The notes beneath the pieces were generated by a model. The model saw only the letters and a list, made by a program, of their open reading frames with translations, had not been told where the DNA came from and made no database searches. The translations under genes were made by a program, and so were the position numbers. A stretch of 19,623 bases of DNA from Deltaproteobacteria bacterium (GTDB lineage Bacteria; Desulfobacterota; Dissulfuribacteria; Dissulfuribacterales; UBA3076), in assembly GCA_030605675.1 (NCBI GenBank), contig JAUWHV010000012.1, forward strand, positions 1 to 19,623, given 5' to 3'. This document shows, in pieces, positions 7,258 through 14,843 of the stretch. Positions within the stretch are counted from its first letter, which is position 1, and each line of letters starts with the position of its first letter.

Positions 7258-7806
7258 ATGAAAGAAGTCAGACTTCATGGCCGCGGCGGGCAGGGAGCTG
7301 TTACCTCAGCTGAGCTCGTGGCAACTGCAGGCATAGATGAAGGAAAATACGCGCAAGCCTTTCCCAGCTTCGGTCCGGAAAGGAGGGGTGCCCCTGTTAC
7401 GGCTTTTGTAAGGATGAGTGACACCCCGATAAGGACCAGGGAAAAGGTCTACCGTCCGGACATAGTGGTAGTACTGGACTCAGCGCTTCCCTCTTTGGTA
7501 AAGGTTTCAGAGGGGTTGCATGAAGACGGAATTGTTATCCTGAATACCAGCATGAAGGAGTCGGAGGTCAGGGAAAAATTTGGCCTGGATAGCAAACTCG
7601 CCATGGTAGATGCCAATACCATAGCCAGAGAAGTCCTGGGATTGCCCATTACCAATACCACGATGCTGGGAGCCCTTTTAAAGGCTACCGGCATTGTAGG
7701 GACAGAGGCCATGGAAGACGCATTGGACCGCCGGTTTGGGCGGCTTTCTGAGAAAAACAAGGCTGCGATGCGCAGGGCATTTGAGGAGACGACAGTTACT
7801 GGATGA
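7258..7806 (+). CDS. porG: 2-oxoacid (pyruvate):ferredoxin oxidoreductase, gamma subunit
   Basis: The gamma subunit (also called PorC) of the four-subunit enzyme that interconverts pyruvate or a related 2-oxoacid with acyl-CoA, CO2 and reduced ferredoxin in the cytoplasm. The 182-residue product has the gamma-family opening VRLHGRGGQGAVTSAELV, then AFPSFGPERRGAPVTAFVR and PDIVVVLDSAL. I chose the ATG at 7258 because GGAG (7245-7248) sits 9 bases upstream; a TTG at 7252 would leave only 3 bases. It is first in the order gamma-delta-alpha-beta, the order seen in archaeal and Thermotoga enzymes. The upstream 208 bases hold a TTGACA at 7072-7077 but no good -10 partner. Confidence 0.93.
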   Translation: MKEVRLHGRGGQGAVTSAELVATAGIDEGKYAQAFPSFGPERRGAPVTAFVRMSDTPIRTREKVYRPDIVVVLDSALPSLVKVSEGLHEDGIVILNTSMKESEVREKFGLDSKLAMVDANTIAREVLGLPITNTTMLGALLKATGIVGTEAMEDALDRRFGRLSEKNKAAMRRAFEETTVTG

Positions 7807-7862
7807 TGCCGAAGATATTACCAACCCCATAACATCTTATGATAAAGTGAAGGAGTAACAAA

Positions 7863-8156
7863 ATGCCCAATACTGATGCCATTATAGGTTGGAAGACAAT
7901 AACCTTTGGGTGCCACGTGATGGAGCCAGGCAGCTCGGTCAAATTCAGGACGGGCGATTGGCGATCTCAAAGGCCGGTCATTGACAATGAAAAGTGCATC
8001 AAGTGTGGTATTTGCTGGATATATTGTCCTGACATGGCCTGCATCCAAACTGAAGACGGCTTCTTTGAGATAGACTTGGAGTACTGTAAAGGTTGTGGCA
8101 TTTGCGCCCACGAGTGCCCCAAAGATGCCATAACAATAGTCCCGGAGGAGGGATGA
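7863..8156 (+). CDS. porD: 2-oxoacid (pyruvate):ferredoxin oxidoreductase, delta subunit (2[4Fe-4S] ferredoxin-like)
   Basis: The electron-transfer delta subunit, 97 residues, of normal length. Two classical cluster motifs are visible: CIKCGICWIYCPD and CKGCGICAHECPKD, each with CxxCxxCxxxCP spacing, so it should bind two [4Fe-4S] clusters. A well-placed AGGAG (7851-7855) lies 7 bases before the ATG. The gene starts 56 bases after the porG stop, and its own stop lies just before the porA start, within the porA ribosome-binding region. It passes electrons from the TPP/Fe-S catalytic unit (PorB) to external ferredoxin. Confidence 0.95.
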   Translation: MPNTDAIIGWKTITFGCHVMEPGSSVKFRTGDWRSQRPVIDNEKCIKCGICWIYCPDMACIQTEDGFFEIDLEYCKGCGICAHECPKDAITIVPEEG

Positions 8157-8158
8157 TC

Positions 8159-9337
8159 ATGGCCAAACGCGTGGGAATTGAAGTTTCAATTGCACTAGCT
8201 GAGGCGGTAAAGCTGGCGAATGTAGATGTGATCCCTGCTTATCCCATTACCCCTCAGACCCATATTGTGGAACACCTTTCGGAAGTAGTAGCAAATGGAG
8301 AACTTGACGCTGAATTCGTCCTGGTGGAATCTGAACATGGAGCCATGAGCTGTTGCTGCGGTTCTTCAGCAGCCGGGGCCAGGACATTTACCTCATCCAG
8401 CGCCCAGGGCCTTTTGTTGATGAGCGAGATTCTCTTCATACCAGGTCCAATGAGGTTTCCCATAGTCATGGCTGTAGTGAACCGTGCATTGTCTGCACCC
8501 ATCAGTATCTGGAACGATCACCAGGACATAATGAGCCAGAGGGATATCGGCTGGATCCAGACCTTTGCAGACACCGGCCAGGAGGCCTTTGATCTTATGC
8601 TTCATGCCTTCAGGGTGGCTGAAGACAGACGGGTGTCCTTACCCATGATCGTAAACATTGACGGCTTCACCCTGAGTCACGTTGTCGAGGCTGTAGAGCT
8701 TTTGAGCCAGGAGGAGGTTGATCAGTATCTTCCTCCTTTCAAGCCCCGCTACCGCCTGGATCCTAGAAAGCCCATCACCATGGGTCCTGTAGGTATTCCA
8801 GAGATATATTCAGAGGCAAAGGTCGCGCACAATGAAGCCCTCAAGGCGTCCAAGAAGGTGATACTCCAGGGATGGAAAGAATTTGCCGATCTTTTCGGGC
8901 GTCAGTACAATCCTATTGAGACCTACCGCTCTGAAGATGCCGAAGTTTTGCTGGTCACAATGGGCAGCATTTCAGAGACAGCCATGACCGCAATAGACAC
9001 CATGCGTGATAAAGGGCAAAAGGCAGGGCTTGTAAAAATCCGTCTGTGGCGTCCATTCCCAGGGCCGGAATTTCGAAAGGCCGCCGGAAAGGCAAAAATC
9101 CTGGCCGTAGTGGATCGCTGCCTGGCCCCTGGCGCAATCTGCGGCCCTGTGGGTGCTGAGCTCAGGTCTCTTTTCTACAAGGTGCCCGGGGCTCCTAAAA
9201 TTTTCAACTTCATTGCCGGGCTTGGTGGACGGGATGTAACTGTTGGGCGGTTCGAAGAAATGGTCGACAAGGCCTTGGTATTTGCCAAGAAACGTCCAAA
9301 GGAACTGTACGAAGTGATCGGAGTGCGTGAAAAATGA
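8159..9337 (+). CDS. porA: 2-oxoacid (pyruvate):ferredoxin oxidoreductase, alpha subunit
   Basis: The alpha subunit, 392 residues, carries the pyrimidine-binding and transketolase C-terminal-like domains. Family blocks are VIPAYPITPQT (24-34), ARTFTSSSAQGLLLMSEILF, NRALSAPISIWNDHQDIMSQ and, near the end, FIAGLGGRDVT. The pattern agrees better with pyruvate-type enzymes than with 2-oxoglutarate or indolepyruvate types, but substrate cannot be fixed from sequence. GGAGG (8144-8148) serves either an ATG at 8159 (10-base spacing, MAKRVGIE start) or one at 8153 that would overlap the porD stop in ATGA. I prefer 8159 by homology. Residues 65-67 are three consecutive cysteines (MSCCCGSS), where relatives usually have small or mixed residues. 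The TGA stop overlaps porB in ATGA. Confidence 0.94.
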   Translation: MAKRVGIEVSIALAEAVKLANVDVIPAYPITPQTHIVEHLSEVVANGELDAEFVLVESEHGAMSCCCGSSAAGARTFTSSSAQGLLLMSEILFIPGPMRFPIVMAVVNRALSAPISIWNDHQDIMSQRDIGWIQTFADTGQEAFDLMLHAFRVAEDRRVSLPMIVNIDGFTLSHVVEAVELLSQEEVDQYLPPFKPRYRLDPRKPITMGPVGIPEIYSEAKVAHNEALKASKKVILQGWKEFADLFGRQYNPIETYRSEDAEVLLVTMGSISETAMTAIDTMRDKGQKAGLVKIRLWRPFPGPEFRKAAGKAKILAVVDRCLAPGAICGPVGAELRSLFYKVPGAPKIFNFIAGLGGRDVTVGRFEEMVDKALVFAKKRPKELYEVIGVREK

Positions 9338-10272
9338 TACCTGAATTCGAAAAATTCAAACGATTTAAGGCAAAGAATCTCCCCAAGGAAGAGCTGCTTG
9401 CACCGGGCCACAGGGCATGTCAAGGCTGCGGTGAAGTCCTTGCCCTTAGAATGGCTATGAAGGCCTTGGGAAAAAATGTGATTGTATGTATGGCCACAGG
9501 CTGTATGGAGATCATTACTACTCCATATCCACAGACTGCCTGGAAAGTGCCATGGATTCACATTGCTTTTGAGAATCCGGCATCAGTGGCATCGGGCATA
9601 GAGTCTGCCATGAAGGTCCTGAGACGCAAGGGCAAGATCTCTAAGAAACACGTAGACATACTGGCAGTGGGAGGAGACGGTGCAACAAGTGATATAGGTC
9701 TTGGCTGGATCTCCGGTGCCTTTGAGCGAGGCCACGACTTCACTTATATTTGCTTAGATAACGAGGCATACATGAACACGGGAGTTCAGCGCTCCAGTTG
9801 TACTCCATACGGGGCCATGACAACCACCAGCCCTCCGGGGAAAAAGAGCTTTGGCCAGGTCACCTGGAAAAAGAACGTGCCGGGAATAGCAGTGGCCCAT
9901 AACATCCCCTATGTAGCTACGGCTTCACCTGCCTATTTCCTGGATCTCATGAATAAAGTAAAAAAGGCGGCCCTGGTCAAAGGACCTGCTTACATTCACA
10001 TATACTCACCGTGTCCAACAGGTTGGGGATCGGCACCTGAGCGCTCTATCGAGTTTGCCAAGCTGGTCGTGGAGACAAGAGTCTTCCCCCTGTATGAAGT
10101 TATCGAAGGACGCTATATCATGAGCCGTAAGATAACAAAGCCCAAGCCTGTTCAGGAATACCTGAAAGGCCAGCGTCGCTTCCGCCACCTGGATGAAGAA
10201 CATATCGCCTACATCCAGCAGCGGGTGAATGCCGACTACGAAAAGCTGGTCAGGTTATCGGAGATGACGTAG
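9334..10272 (+). CDS. porB: 2-oxoacid (pyruvate):ferredoxin oxidoreductase, beta subunit (TPP-binding)
   Basis: The catalytic beta subunit, 312 residues, binds thiamine pyrophosphate and one [4Fe-4S] cluster. The TPP/Mg motif is GDGATSDIG from residue 114, continuing to LDNEAYMNTGVQ with N143. Likely cluster ligands are C29 and C32 (ACQGCG), C57 (ATGC) and C227 (YSPC), the pattern of this family. The ATG overlaps the porA stop (ATGA), implying coupled translation. The operon ends 26 bases later in a strong intrinsic terminator. Confidence 0.95.
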   Translation: MIPEFEKFKRFKAKNLPKEELLAPGHRACQGCGEVLALRMAMKALGKNVIVCMATGCMEIITTPYPQTAWKVPWIHIAFENPASVASGIESAMKVLRRKGKISKKHVDILAVGGDGATSDIGLGWISGAFERGHDFTYICLDNEAYMNTGVQRSSCTPYGAMTTTSPPGKKSFGQVTWKKNVPGIAVAHNIPYVATASPAYFLDLMNKVKKAALVKGPAYIHIYSPCPTGWGSAPERSIEFAKLVVETRVFPLYEVIEGRYIMSRKITKPKPVQEYLKGQRRFRHLDEEHIAYIQQRVNADYEKLVRLSEMT

Positions 10273-10297
10273 TATTTTATTTCATTGCCAACCTTAC

Positions 10298-10326
10298 AAA
10301 GGGCGTTTGTGAAACGCCCTTTTTTT
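10298..10326 (+). terminator. Intrinsic terminator of the por operon
   Basis: GGGCGTTT (10301-10308), loop GTG, AAACGCCC (10312-10319), extended by AAA/TTT pairs and followed by seven T (10320-10326). It lies 26 bases after the porB stop and has the classical GC-stem plus T-tract form. Confidence 0.92.
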
Positions 10327-10334
10327 AAGCTTTT

Positions 10335-10499
10335 CCGATTAACCCTTGAACCTTTGAACCCATGTTCTGTTTCTTCATCTTTTCCCATTCAAAATTCGAT
10401 GTTGGACGTTCCCTGTCTGCGTGCGGACACGCACAGGCAGGGATGTTCGATGTTCATCTTTTTCTTAAACCTTGAACCTTTGAACCCGTGAACGGTTAC
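10335..10499. repeat. Iterated-word tract with palindrome, ending in CCGTGAACGGTTAC
   Basis: The gap between the por terminator and the TraB gene carries two copies of CTTGAACCTTTGAACCC (near 10345 and 10471). An imperfect palindrome lies at 10411-10442 (core GTGCG-GACA-CGCAC flanked by CCCTG and CAGGG) between two TTCGATGTT words. The tract ends with CCGTGAACGGTTAC at 10486-10499, identical to the right outer arm of the 375-662 element. I see no gene here. Confidence 0.65.
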
Positions 10500-10511
10500 G
10501 ATTAATTGATC

Positions 10512-11705
10512 TCAAAACAGGTTGGAGATGATCTCATACCCACCAATCCAGGAGCCGATCATGCTACCGAGGCCTGGAAGCAAGAAAGCCAAAAAGACTT
10601 TAAGCAGCTTGTTTTTCCACCAGCCGATCAGCGTGGACATGTCTTCCAGTACTGTTTCAAATTCCCTGACCACTGGCGGCTGAACCAAAACTTGGACAAA
10701 GGCGGTGACATAGCCGGCACCGATGACAGGCGTCAGGCTGGTCACAGGCGCCGCGGCAAAGGCGGAGACAATGGTAAGCGGGTGAGCTAAGGCCAGCATG
10801 GCCCCTATGGAAGAAGGGATGCCGTTAGCCAAGATCCAGTAAATAATATTTTCACCAGCTACATCACACCCTTTGTTCCATGCGATTATTCCAAGAGAGG
10901 CAAGGATCACCGCAGGGATAGACCAGCCCAGAACCTTCCAGATCGGGGAAACAGGCGGAATAATATCGATCTCCTCCATCTGGGCATGCCTGTCTTCCGG
11001 CAATGCCTTTTTGATTCCCTCGACATGGCCTGCTCCCACCACTGCAACAATTCGCTTGCCCTCTGCGTTCTTGATTCTTTCGGATAAAAACGTATCTCGT
11101 TCGTCGATAAGGACCCGCTTCAGCTCCGGCAGGGCCTGTCCCAGTTCCAGCATAAGTTCTGAAAGGACATCTGTTTTCTTTAATTCGTTCAGCTTTTCTT
11201 CTGTGATTTCAGTCCGATCGAACAATCCAGCGAATAGACTGGCCAACAGATAGTTTTTCTTGAAAAAGGATGTAGCATGCCAGGCCCGCCGCAGAGTGAC
11301 CCTGACATCGCGATCGCACAGGGCTATGGGAATCCCTTTTTCCTCCGCAGTCTTCACAGCCACCAGAAGTTCTGTGCCGGGTAATACCCCAAGCTGGTCT
11401 CCCAGCTTTTTCTGGTAGGAAGCCAGTATCAGGTTGAACAACAGGGTACTGAGCTGCTTTTTGCGGATGATTTCCTTAAGATCCAGGGATTCCCAACGCT
11501 TCTTTTTGGACAGCGTCTCGTACCTTTTGGCATCAAGTTCCACGCACACGCAGTCCGGCGTTTCGTTTTTAATCACCCTGCGGACCAAATCGACCGAATC
11601 CCTGGAGATATGAGCCGTGCCGATAAGTATAATCTCCCTGGTTCCCAGATGGATGACCTGTACGTCCGAGGGATAATCCCTGTTTAATCGTTCTTGATCC
11701 AGCAT
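10512..11705 (-). CDS. TraB/PrgY-family membrane protein
   Basis: A 397-residue protein of the TraB (TIKI/PrgY/EreA-like) superfamily. The conserved N-terminal motif LIGTAHIS lies near residues 27-34, VCVELD near 53-58 and VVGAGHVEGI near 222-231. The C-terminal third (about 255-397) is hydrophobic with several likely transmembrane segments, as in bacterial and archaeal PrgY-like members. Relatives include a pheromone-inhibition protein and suspected metalloproteases, but the activity of this one is unknown. I chose the ATG at 11705; a TTG at 11708 directly precedes it. It is convergent with the por operon. Both flanks carry the CCGTGAxCGGTTAC repeat motif, so it sits as an island between repeats. 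Confidence 0.9.
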   Translation of the reverse strand: MLDQERLNRDYPSDVQVIHLGTREIILIGTAHISRDSVDLVRRVIKNETPDCVCVELDAKRYETLSKKKRWESLDLKEIIRKKQLSTLLFNLILASYQKKLGDQLGVLPGTELLVAVKTAEEKGIPIALCDRDVRVTLRRAWHATSFFKKNYLLASLFAGLFDRTEITEEKLNELKKTDVLSELMLELGQALPELKRVLIDERDTFLSERIKNAEGKRIVAVVGAGHVEGIKKALPEDRHAQMEEIDIIPPVSPIWKVLGWSIPAVILASLGIIAWNKGCDVAGENIIYWILANGIPSSIGAMLALAHPLTIVSAFAAAPVTSLTPVIGAGYVTAFVQVLVQPPVVREFETVLEDMSTLIGWWKNKLLKVFLAFLLPGLGSMIGSWIGGYEIISNLF

Positions 11706-11773
11706 CAATATTTTTCCAATAAGCTCGGTGTTATTATTCTAATCCTGATCCGTACACCAGATTCAGTTGTATA

Positions 11774-11817
11774 GGTTCAAAGGTTCAGGGTTCACCTTTG
11801 AACCCGTGAGCGGTTAC
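11774..11817. repeat. GGTTCAAAGG hairpin joined to a CCGTGAGCGGTTAC motif
   Basis: GGTTCAAAGG (11774-11783) is inverted against CCTTTGAACC (11795-11804), a perfect 10-bp stem. It runs straight into CCGTGAGCGGTTAC (11804-11817), a one-mismatch copy of the dispersed end motif. It lies about 70 bases upstream of the TraB-family start, so it could affect that gene's leader. Confidence 0.65.
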
Positions 11818-11937
11818 ATTCAGTTTAATGGAATTGTCCGGAAAAAACAGTCCCAAACTTCAATATCGCAGGACCAGACAGGGAAATACCTATAGGGGGG
11901 CCTTAAGAGCTTTGCAAAAAATTTTATAGAGGAAGGG

Positions 11938-12133
11938 TTTGGCATCCTTTATATCATCCCAAAAGTAGTTTACACTTTTATTTTTTGAACCGCAGAATAT
12001 CGAACAAGAAATGTCGAATGTCGAAATAATACTTCGAAATTCTGCGGTTCCTTGTTCTGCGGTTCGATATTCAAAATGGATGACTAAAGAACCAACCTCG
12101 AAAACTGCAAACTACAAAATGAAGGATGCCAAA
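11938..12133. mobile_element. Foldback (MITE-like) element A with GGCATCCTT terminal repeats
   Basis: Terminal inverted repeats are TTTGGCATCCTT (11938-11949) and AAGGATGCCAAA (12122-12133), a perfect 12 bp. Inside the left end lies AAAGTAGTTTACACTTTT; the right end has a diverged counterpart. The centre is another inverted repeat, GAACCGCAGAAT (11987-11998) with ATTCTGCGGTTC (12039-12050), plus GAATATCGAAC-type words. No coding sequence and no clear target-site duplication are seen. Element B at 17299-17514 shares the terminal and inner motifs. The remaining gap 11818-11937 holds nothing I can identify. Confidence 0.6.
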
Positions 12134-12151
12134 GATTTTAATCAATTTCTT

Positions 12152-13891
12152 CTATGATGAGGTAACTCCGATCACCTCTTCCATGGTGGTTATCCCGGAG
12201 AGAAGTTTTCTGCAGGCATCGTGCTTTAGTGTCCTCATTCCCTCTTTGAATGCCTGCTTTTTAATGGTTTCTTCATTTTCTTCCAAGTGGATCATTTCTC
12301 TGATTGTATCAGAGACAGAAAAGACCTCGTAGATCCCGATCCTGCCCCAATAACCCGTATTGCGGCAGCGGCTGCAGCCCGTACCCATTTTCGCCTGTGC
12401 GTGTTTTGAGGCTTTGTAGCCAAGGGCCCTTAGGCGATCCGCCGGGATCATTACGGGTTTACCGCACGATTTGCAGACCATACGCACAAGCCGTTGTGCC
12501 ACAATTCCAATCAGGGTCGATGCGATAAGGTAAGGATCAAGGCCAAGGTCCTTCAACCTCGTAATTGCACTGACAGCATCATTGGTGTGCAGAGTGGAAA
12601 AGACCAGGTGGCCGGTCAGGGCTGCCTGTATGGCATGCCGGGCAGTTTCACCATCCCGTATCTCCCCGATCATGACGATGTCCGGGTCCTGTCTCAGTAT
12701 GTTCCTGAGTATTGAAGCGAATGTCACATCTATTTGTGGCTGCACTGCTATCTGATTAAACTCTTCGCAAACCATTTCAATGGGATCTTCCACAGTAACT
12801 ATATTGATATCCGGTGAGCTGAGGTGTCGAAGTGTAGAGTAAAGCGTGGTAGACTTTCCGCTTCCTGTTGGTCCTGTAACAAGTACTATGCCGTGGCTAT
12901 TTTGAATAAAACACTTATAGGCATGAAGGTCCCTTTCTGAGAATCCAAGCTTGGTTAGGTCGCTGAAGAGTATCTCCGCACTTTGTAGCCTCAGCACAAC
13001 CTTTTCACCAAAGGCAACCGGTATAGTAGATACCCTGACCTCTGCCTCGTCCTCCTTCCAGGCAACTTTCAAACGACCATCCTGAGGCCGGCGTTTTTCC
13101 GCTATGTCCAGCCTGGACATGGTTTTTATTCTGGTGCATATTGGTTCGTGTACTACCCTGGGCAGACGGTAGATGGTATGCAGGATGCCGTCTATGCGAA
13201 GGCGTATCCAGGACTGTGTTCGCTTTGGCTCTATGTGAATATCGCTGGCACGCTGATCCAGGGCATACTGAAAAAGGTGATCCACTGCCTTGTGTATGTA
13301 TTTGTCTGAGGATGCGATATCCGGAGCTGCCAGCCGCACATACTGTTCCAGGTTGGATATATCCGCTGTTGGAATTTTGAGCACATTTTCAGCAGCAGCA
13401 ATGGATTGTTTGAAGTCAAAGAATTCACTTATAATGCGCTCGATGTCTCGGCGGGGAGCTACTGAGATACGGGTCCGGGCCTGACATGCCCTCTCGACAT
13501 CCTGTTGAAGCTCCCGATCTTCGGGGTCGTAGCAGACTATTTCGAGCTCTCCATTGTCCCACGAAAGAGGCAGCACCAGGCGCTTTTTGGCAAAAGAGGC
13601 CGGAAGTGTCTTTGTCACGACCTCCATATCAAGGCGTAAGGGGTCCAGTCGCCTGAACGTCCACTTATGATCCCTTGCTATAAGAGAAATAATATCTGCT
13701 TCTTCAAGATCAGTGTCAGGGGAATCCGCCCGTGGGAGTTGCAGCGAATCCAGCCATTGCACAAGATCCTGGCCCTTCCGTCTAGGTATGGAGAGCTTGG
13801 GTGTTAATTTAGCGATCTGCTCTTTTGATAGAAGGCCTTCCTTTTCAAGGATTTGGAAGATATAGTCAGGGTCGTAGTATGGATGAGACAT
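12152..13891 (-). CDS. GspE/PilB-family secretion or pilus assembly ATPase
   Basis: A 579-residue hexameric-type ATPase that would power type IV pilus extension (PilB) or type II secretion (GspE). The N-terminal ~160 residues look like a MshEN/T2SSE-N domain. Walker A GPTGSGKST begins at residue 340, the Asp box lies around 364-372 (NIVTVEDPIE), Walker B VMIGEIRD at 406-413 and the His box STLHTND at 432-438. A tetracysteine zinc motif is formed by C473, C476, C506 and C509. All catalytic motifs are intact. The ATG at 13891 has AAGGA about 10 bases upstream. No pilin, GspD/F or PilC-type gene is adjacent, so its pathway cannot be assigned from context. Its stop lies only 18 bases from foldback element A. 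Confidence 0.93.
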   Translation of the reverse strand: MSHPYYDPDYIFQILEKEGLLSKEQIAKLTPKLSIPRRKGQDLVQWLDSLQLPRADSPDTDLEEADIISLIARDHKWTFRRLDPLRLDMEVVTKTLPASFAKKRLVLPLSWDNGELEIVCYDPEDRELQQDVERACQARTRISVAPRRDIERIISEFFDFKQSIAAAENVLKIPTADISNLEQYVRLAAPDIASSDKYIHKAVDHLFQYALDQRASDIHIEPKRTQSWIRLRIDGILHTIYRLPRVVHEPICTRIKTMSRLDIAEKRRPQDGRLKVAWKEDEAEVRVSTIPVAFGEKVVLRLQSAEILFSDLTKLGFSERDLHAYKCFIQNSHGIVLVTGPTGSGKSTTLYSTLRHLSSPDINIVTVEDPIEMVCEEFNQIAVQPQIDVTFASILRNILRQDPDIVMIGEIRDGETARHAIQAALTGHLVFSTLHTNDAVSAITRLKDLGLDPYLIASTLIGIVAQRLVRMVCKSCGKPVMIPADRLRALGYKASKHAQAKMGTGCSRCRNTGYWGRIGIYEVFSVSDTIREMIHLEENEETIKKQAFKEGMRTLKHDACRKLLSGITTMEEVIGVTSS

Positions 13892-14027
13892 GAGCCTGTG
13901 CGTCCTTGTGGTCTTGAGTTTGATGACACTACTCTTTCTATATCGGTTTAAATCTCTTATTTATAAAGTTCGAGATATTTTTTTCCGGCCCCAATGACCA
14001 AAAATGAGATTATATTGTTTTAATAGT

Positions 14028-14041
14028 ATGGAAATTTCCAT
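14028..14041. promoter_or_regulatory. Perfect 14-bp palindrome just upstream of rsmE
   Basis: ATGGAAATTTCCAT is a perfect palindrome whose last base is 16 bases before the rsmE ATG, in the 166-base divergent gap between the PilB-like gene and rsmE. The surrounding sequence is AT-rich. It could be an operator, but no regulator is known and a single site could be chance. Confidence 0.3.
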
Positions 14042-14057
14042 TTGAGTTTGCAGATTG

Positions 14058-14843
14058 ATGTCCCTTGCTCGCTTCTTGATATCATCTGATGTCCTCTCAA
14101 GGGCACAGGGCGCACTTACCCTCACGGGCAGGGAGGCGCATCACTTGATGTGCGTGAGGCGTTTGGGGCCAGGGAGCCTTGTCGAACTCATAGATGGCTC
14201 CGGAGCGGTAGCCAAGGCGAAAATCATCCGGGTAAATGGGACAGAAGTAGGTTTGCAAATTATGGATGTCTTAGAACAGCAAAATGATTGTCTGCCGATT
14301 AATCTGATTGTGGCCCTGCTCAAGGGAGACCGCATGGGCTGGATGATACAGAAGGCGACTGAGTTGGGGGTTCAGACTATCTGTCCTGTAATTACCCAAT
14401 ATACTGTGGTAAAAGTAGATGTTGAAAAGACCGGCAGACAAATCGTCCGCTGGAAGAAGATAGCCGGACAGGCCTTGAAGCAGTGTAGAGGAAGTCGTGT
14501 GCCGACTATCTACCCTGCAGTTTCCCTGGAAGGGGCACTGGAAAAGGTCTCTTATGCCAAGGCAAAGATTCTTCTCTGGGAGTCGGAAAAGAAGCGCTCC
14601 TTGTTTTCTGCCTGGAGAGACCAGGGAAACGCTACTCCTGTAGCTGTTATTGCCGGGCCGGAAGGAGGCTTTTCCAGGGAAGAAATTCTGGCATGTAAGG
14701 GAGCGGGTTTTTTCACTGCCACCATGGGTACAAGGACACTCCGCTCAGAGACCGCAGCCATTGGAGCAGTAGCGGCCATGGCAGCAATGATAACTTGTAA
14801 GCGTTTACAGGGCACAGCATCTGCTTTGTTGTCGGGTACTTGA
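14058..14843 (+). CDS. rsmE: 16S rRNA (uracil1498-N3)-methyltransferase RsmE
   Basis: RsmE is a SPOUT methyltransferase that makes m3U1498 in 16S rRNA using SAM. The 261-residue product has an N-terminal PUA-like domain (HHLMCVRRLGPG), then LKGDRMGWMIQKATELGV, AGPEGGFSREEI and the knot motif GTRTLRSETAAIGAVAA. I chose the ATG at 14058 over the adjacent TTG at 14055. The normal RsmE fold ends soon after the knot motif. Here about 15 further residues (from CKRLQG to the stop) are encoded by the left arm and first unit of the 14796-15022 repeat, so the C-terminus appears to be repeat-derived. Confidence 0.94.
   Translation: MSLARFLISSDVLSRAQGALTLTGREAHHLMCVRRLGPGSLVELIDGSGAVAKAKIIRVNGTEVGLQIMDVLEQQNDCLPINLIVALLKGDRMGWMIQKATELGVQTICPVITQYTVVKVDVEKTGRQIVRWKKIAGQALKQCRGSRVPTIYPAVSLEGALEKVSYAKAKILLWESEKKRSLFSAWRDQGNATPVAVIAGPEGGFSREEILACKGAGFFTATMGTRTLRSETAAIGAVAAMAAMITCKRLQGTASALLSGT

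Noticed and set aside
10506..10790. Plus-strand reading frame opposite the TraB-family gene
   Set aside because: It lies antisense to the well-supported membrane domain and has no recognisable features; it is a shadow frame.
14796..14809. TGTAAGCGTTTACA fits the consensus of a CcpA-type (LacI-family) catabolite operator
   Set aside because: It is one arm of the 17-bp inverted repeat and lies inside rsmE coding sequence; the fit is better explained by the repeat family, and no CcpA-type context is visible.
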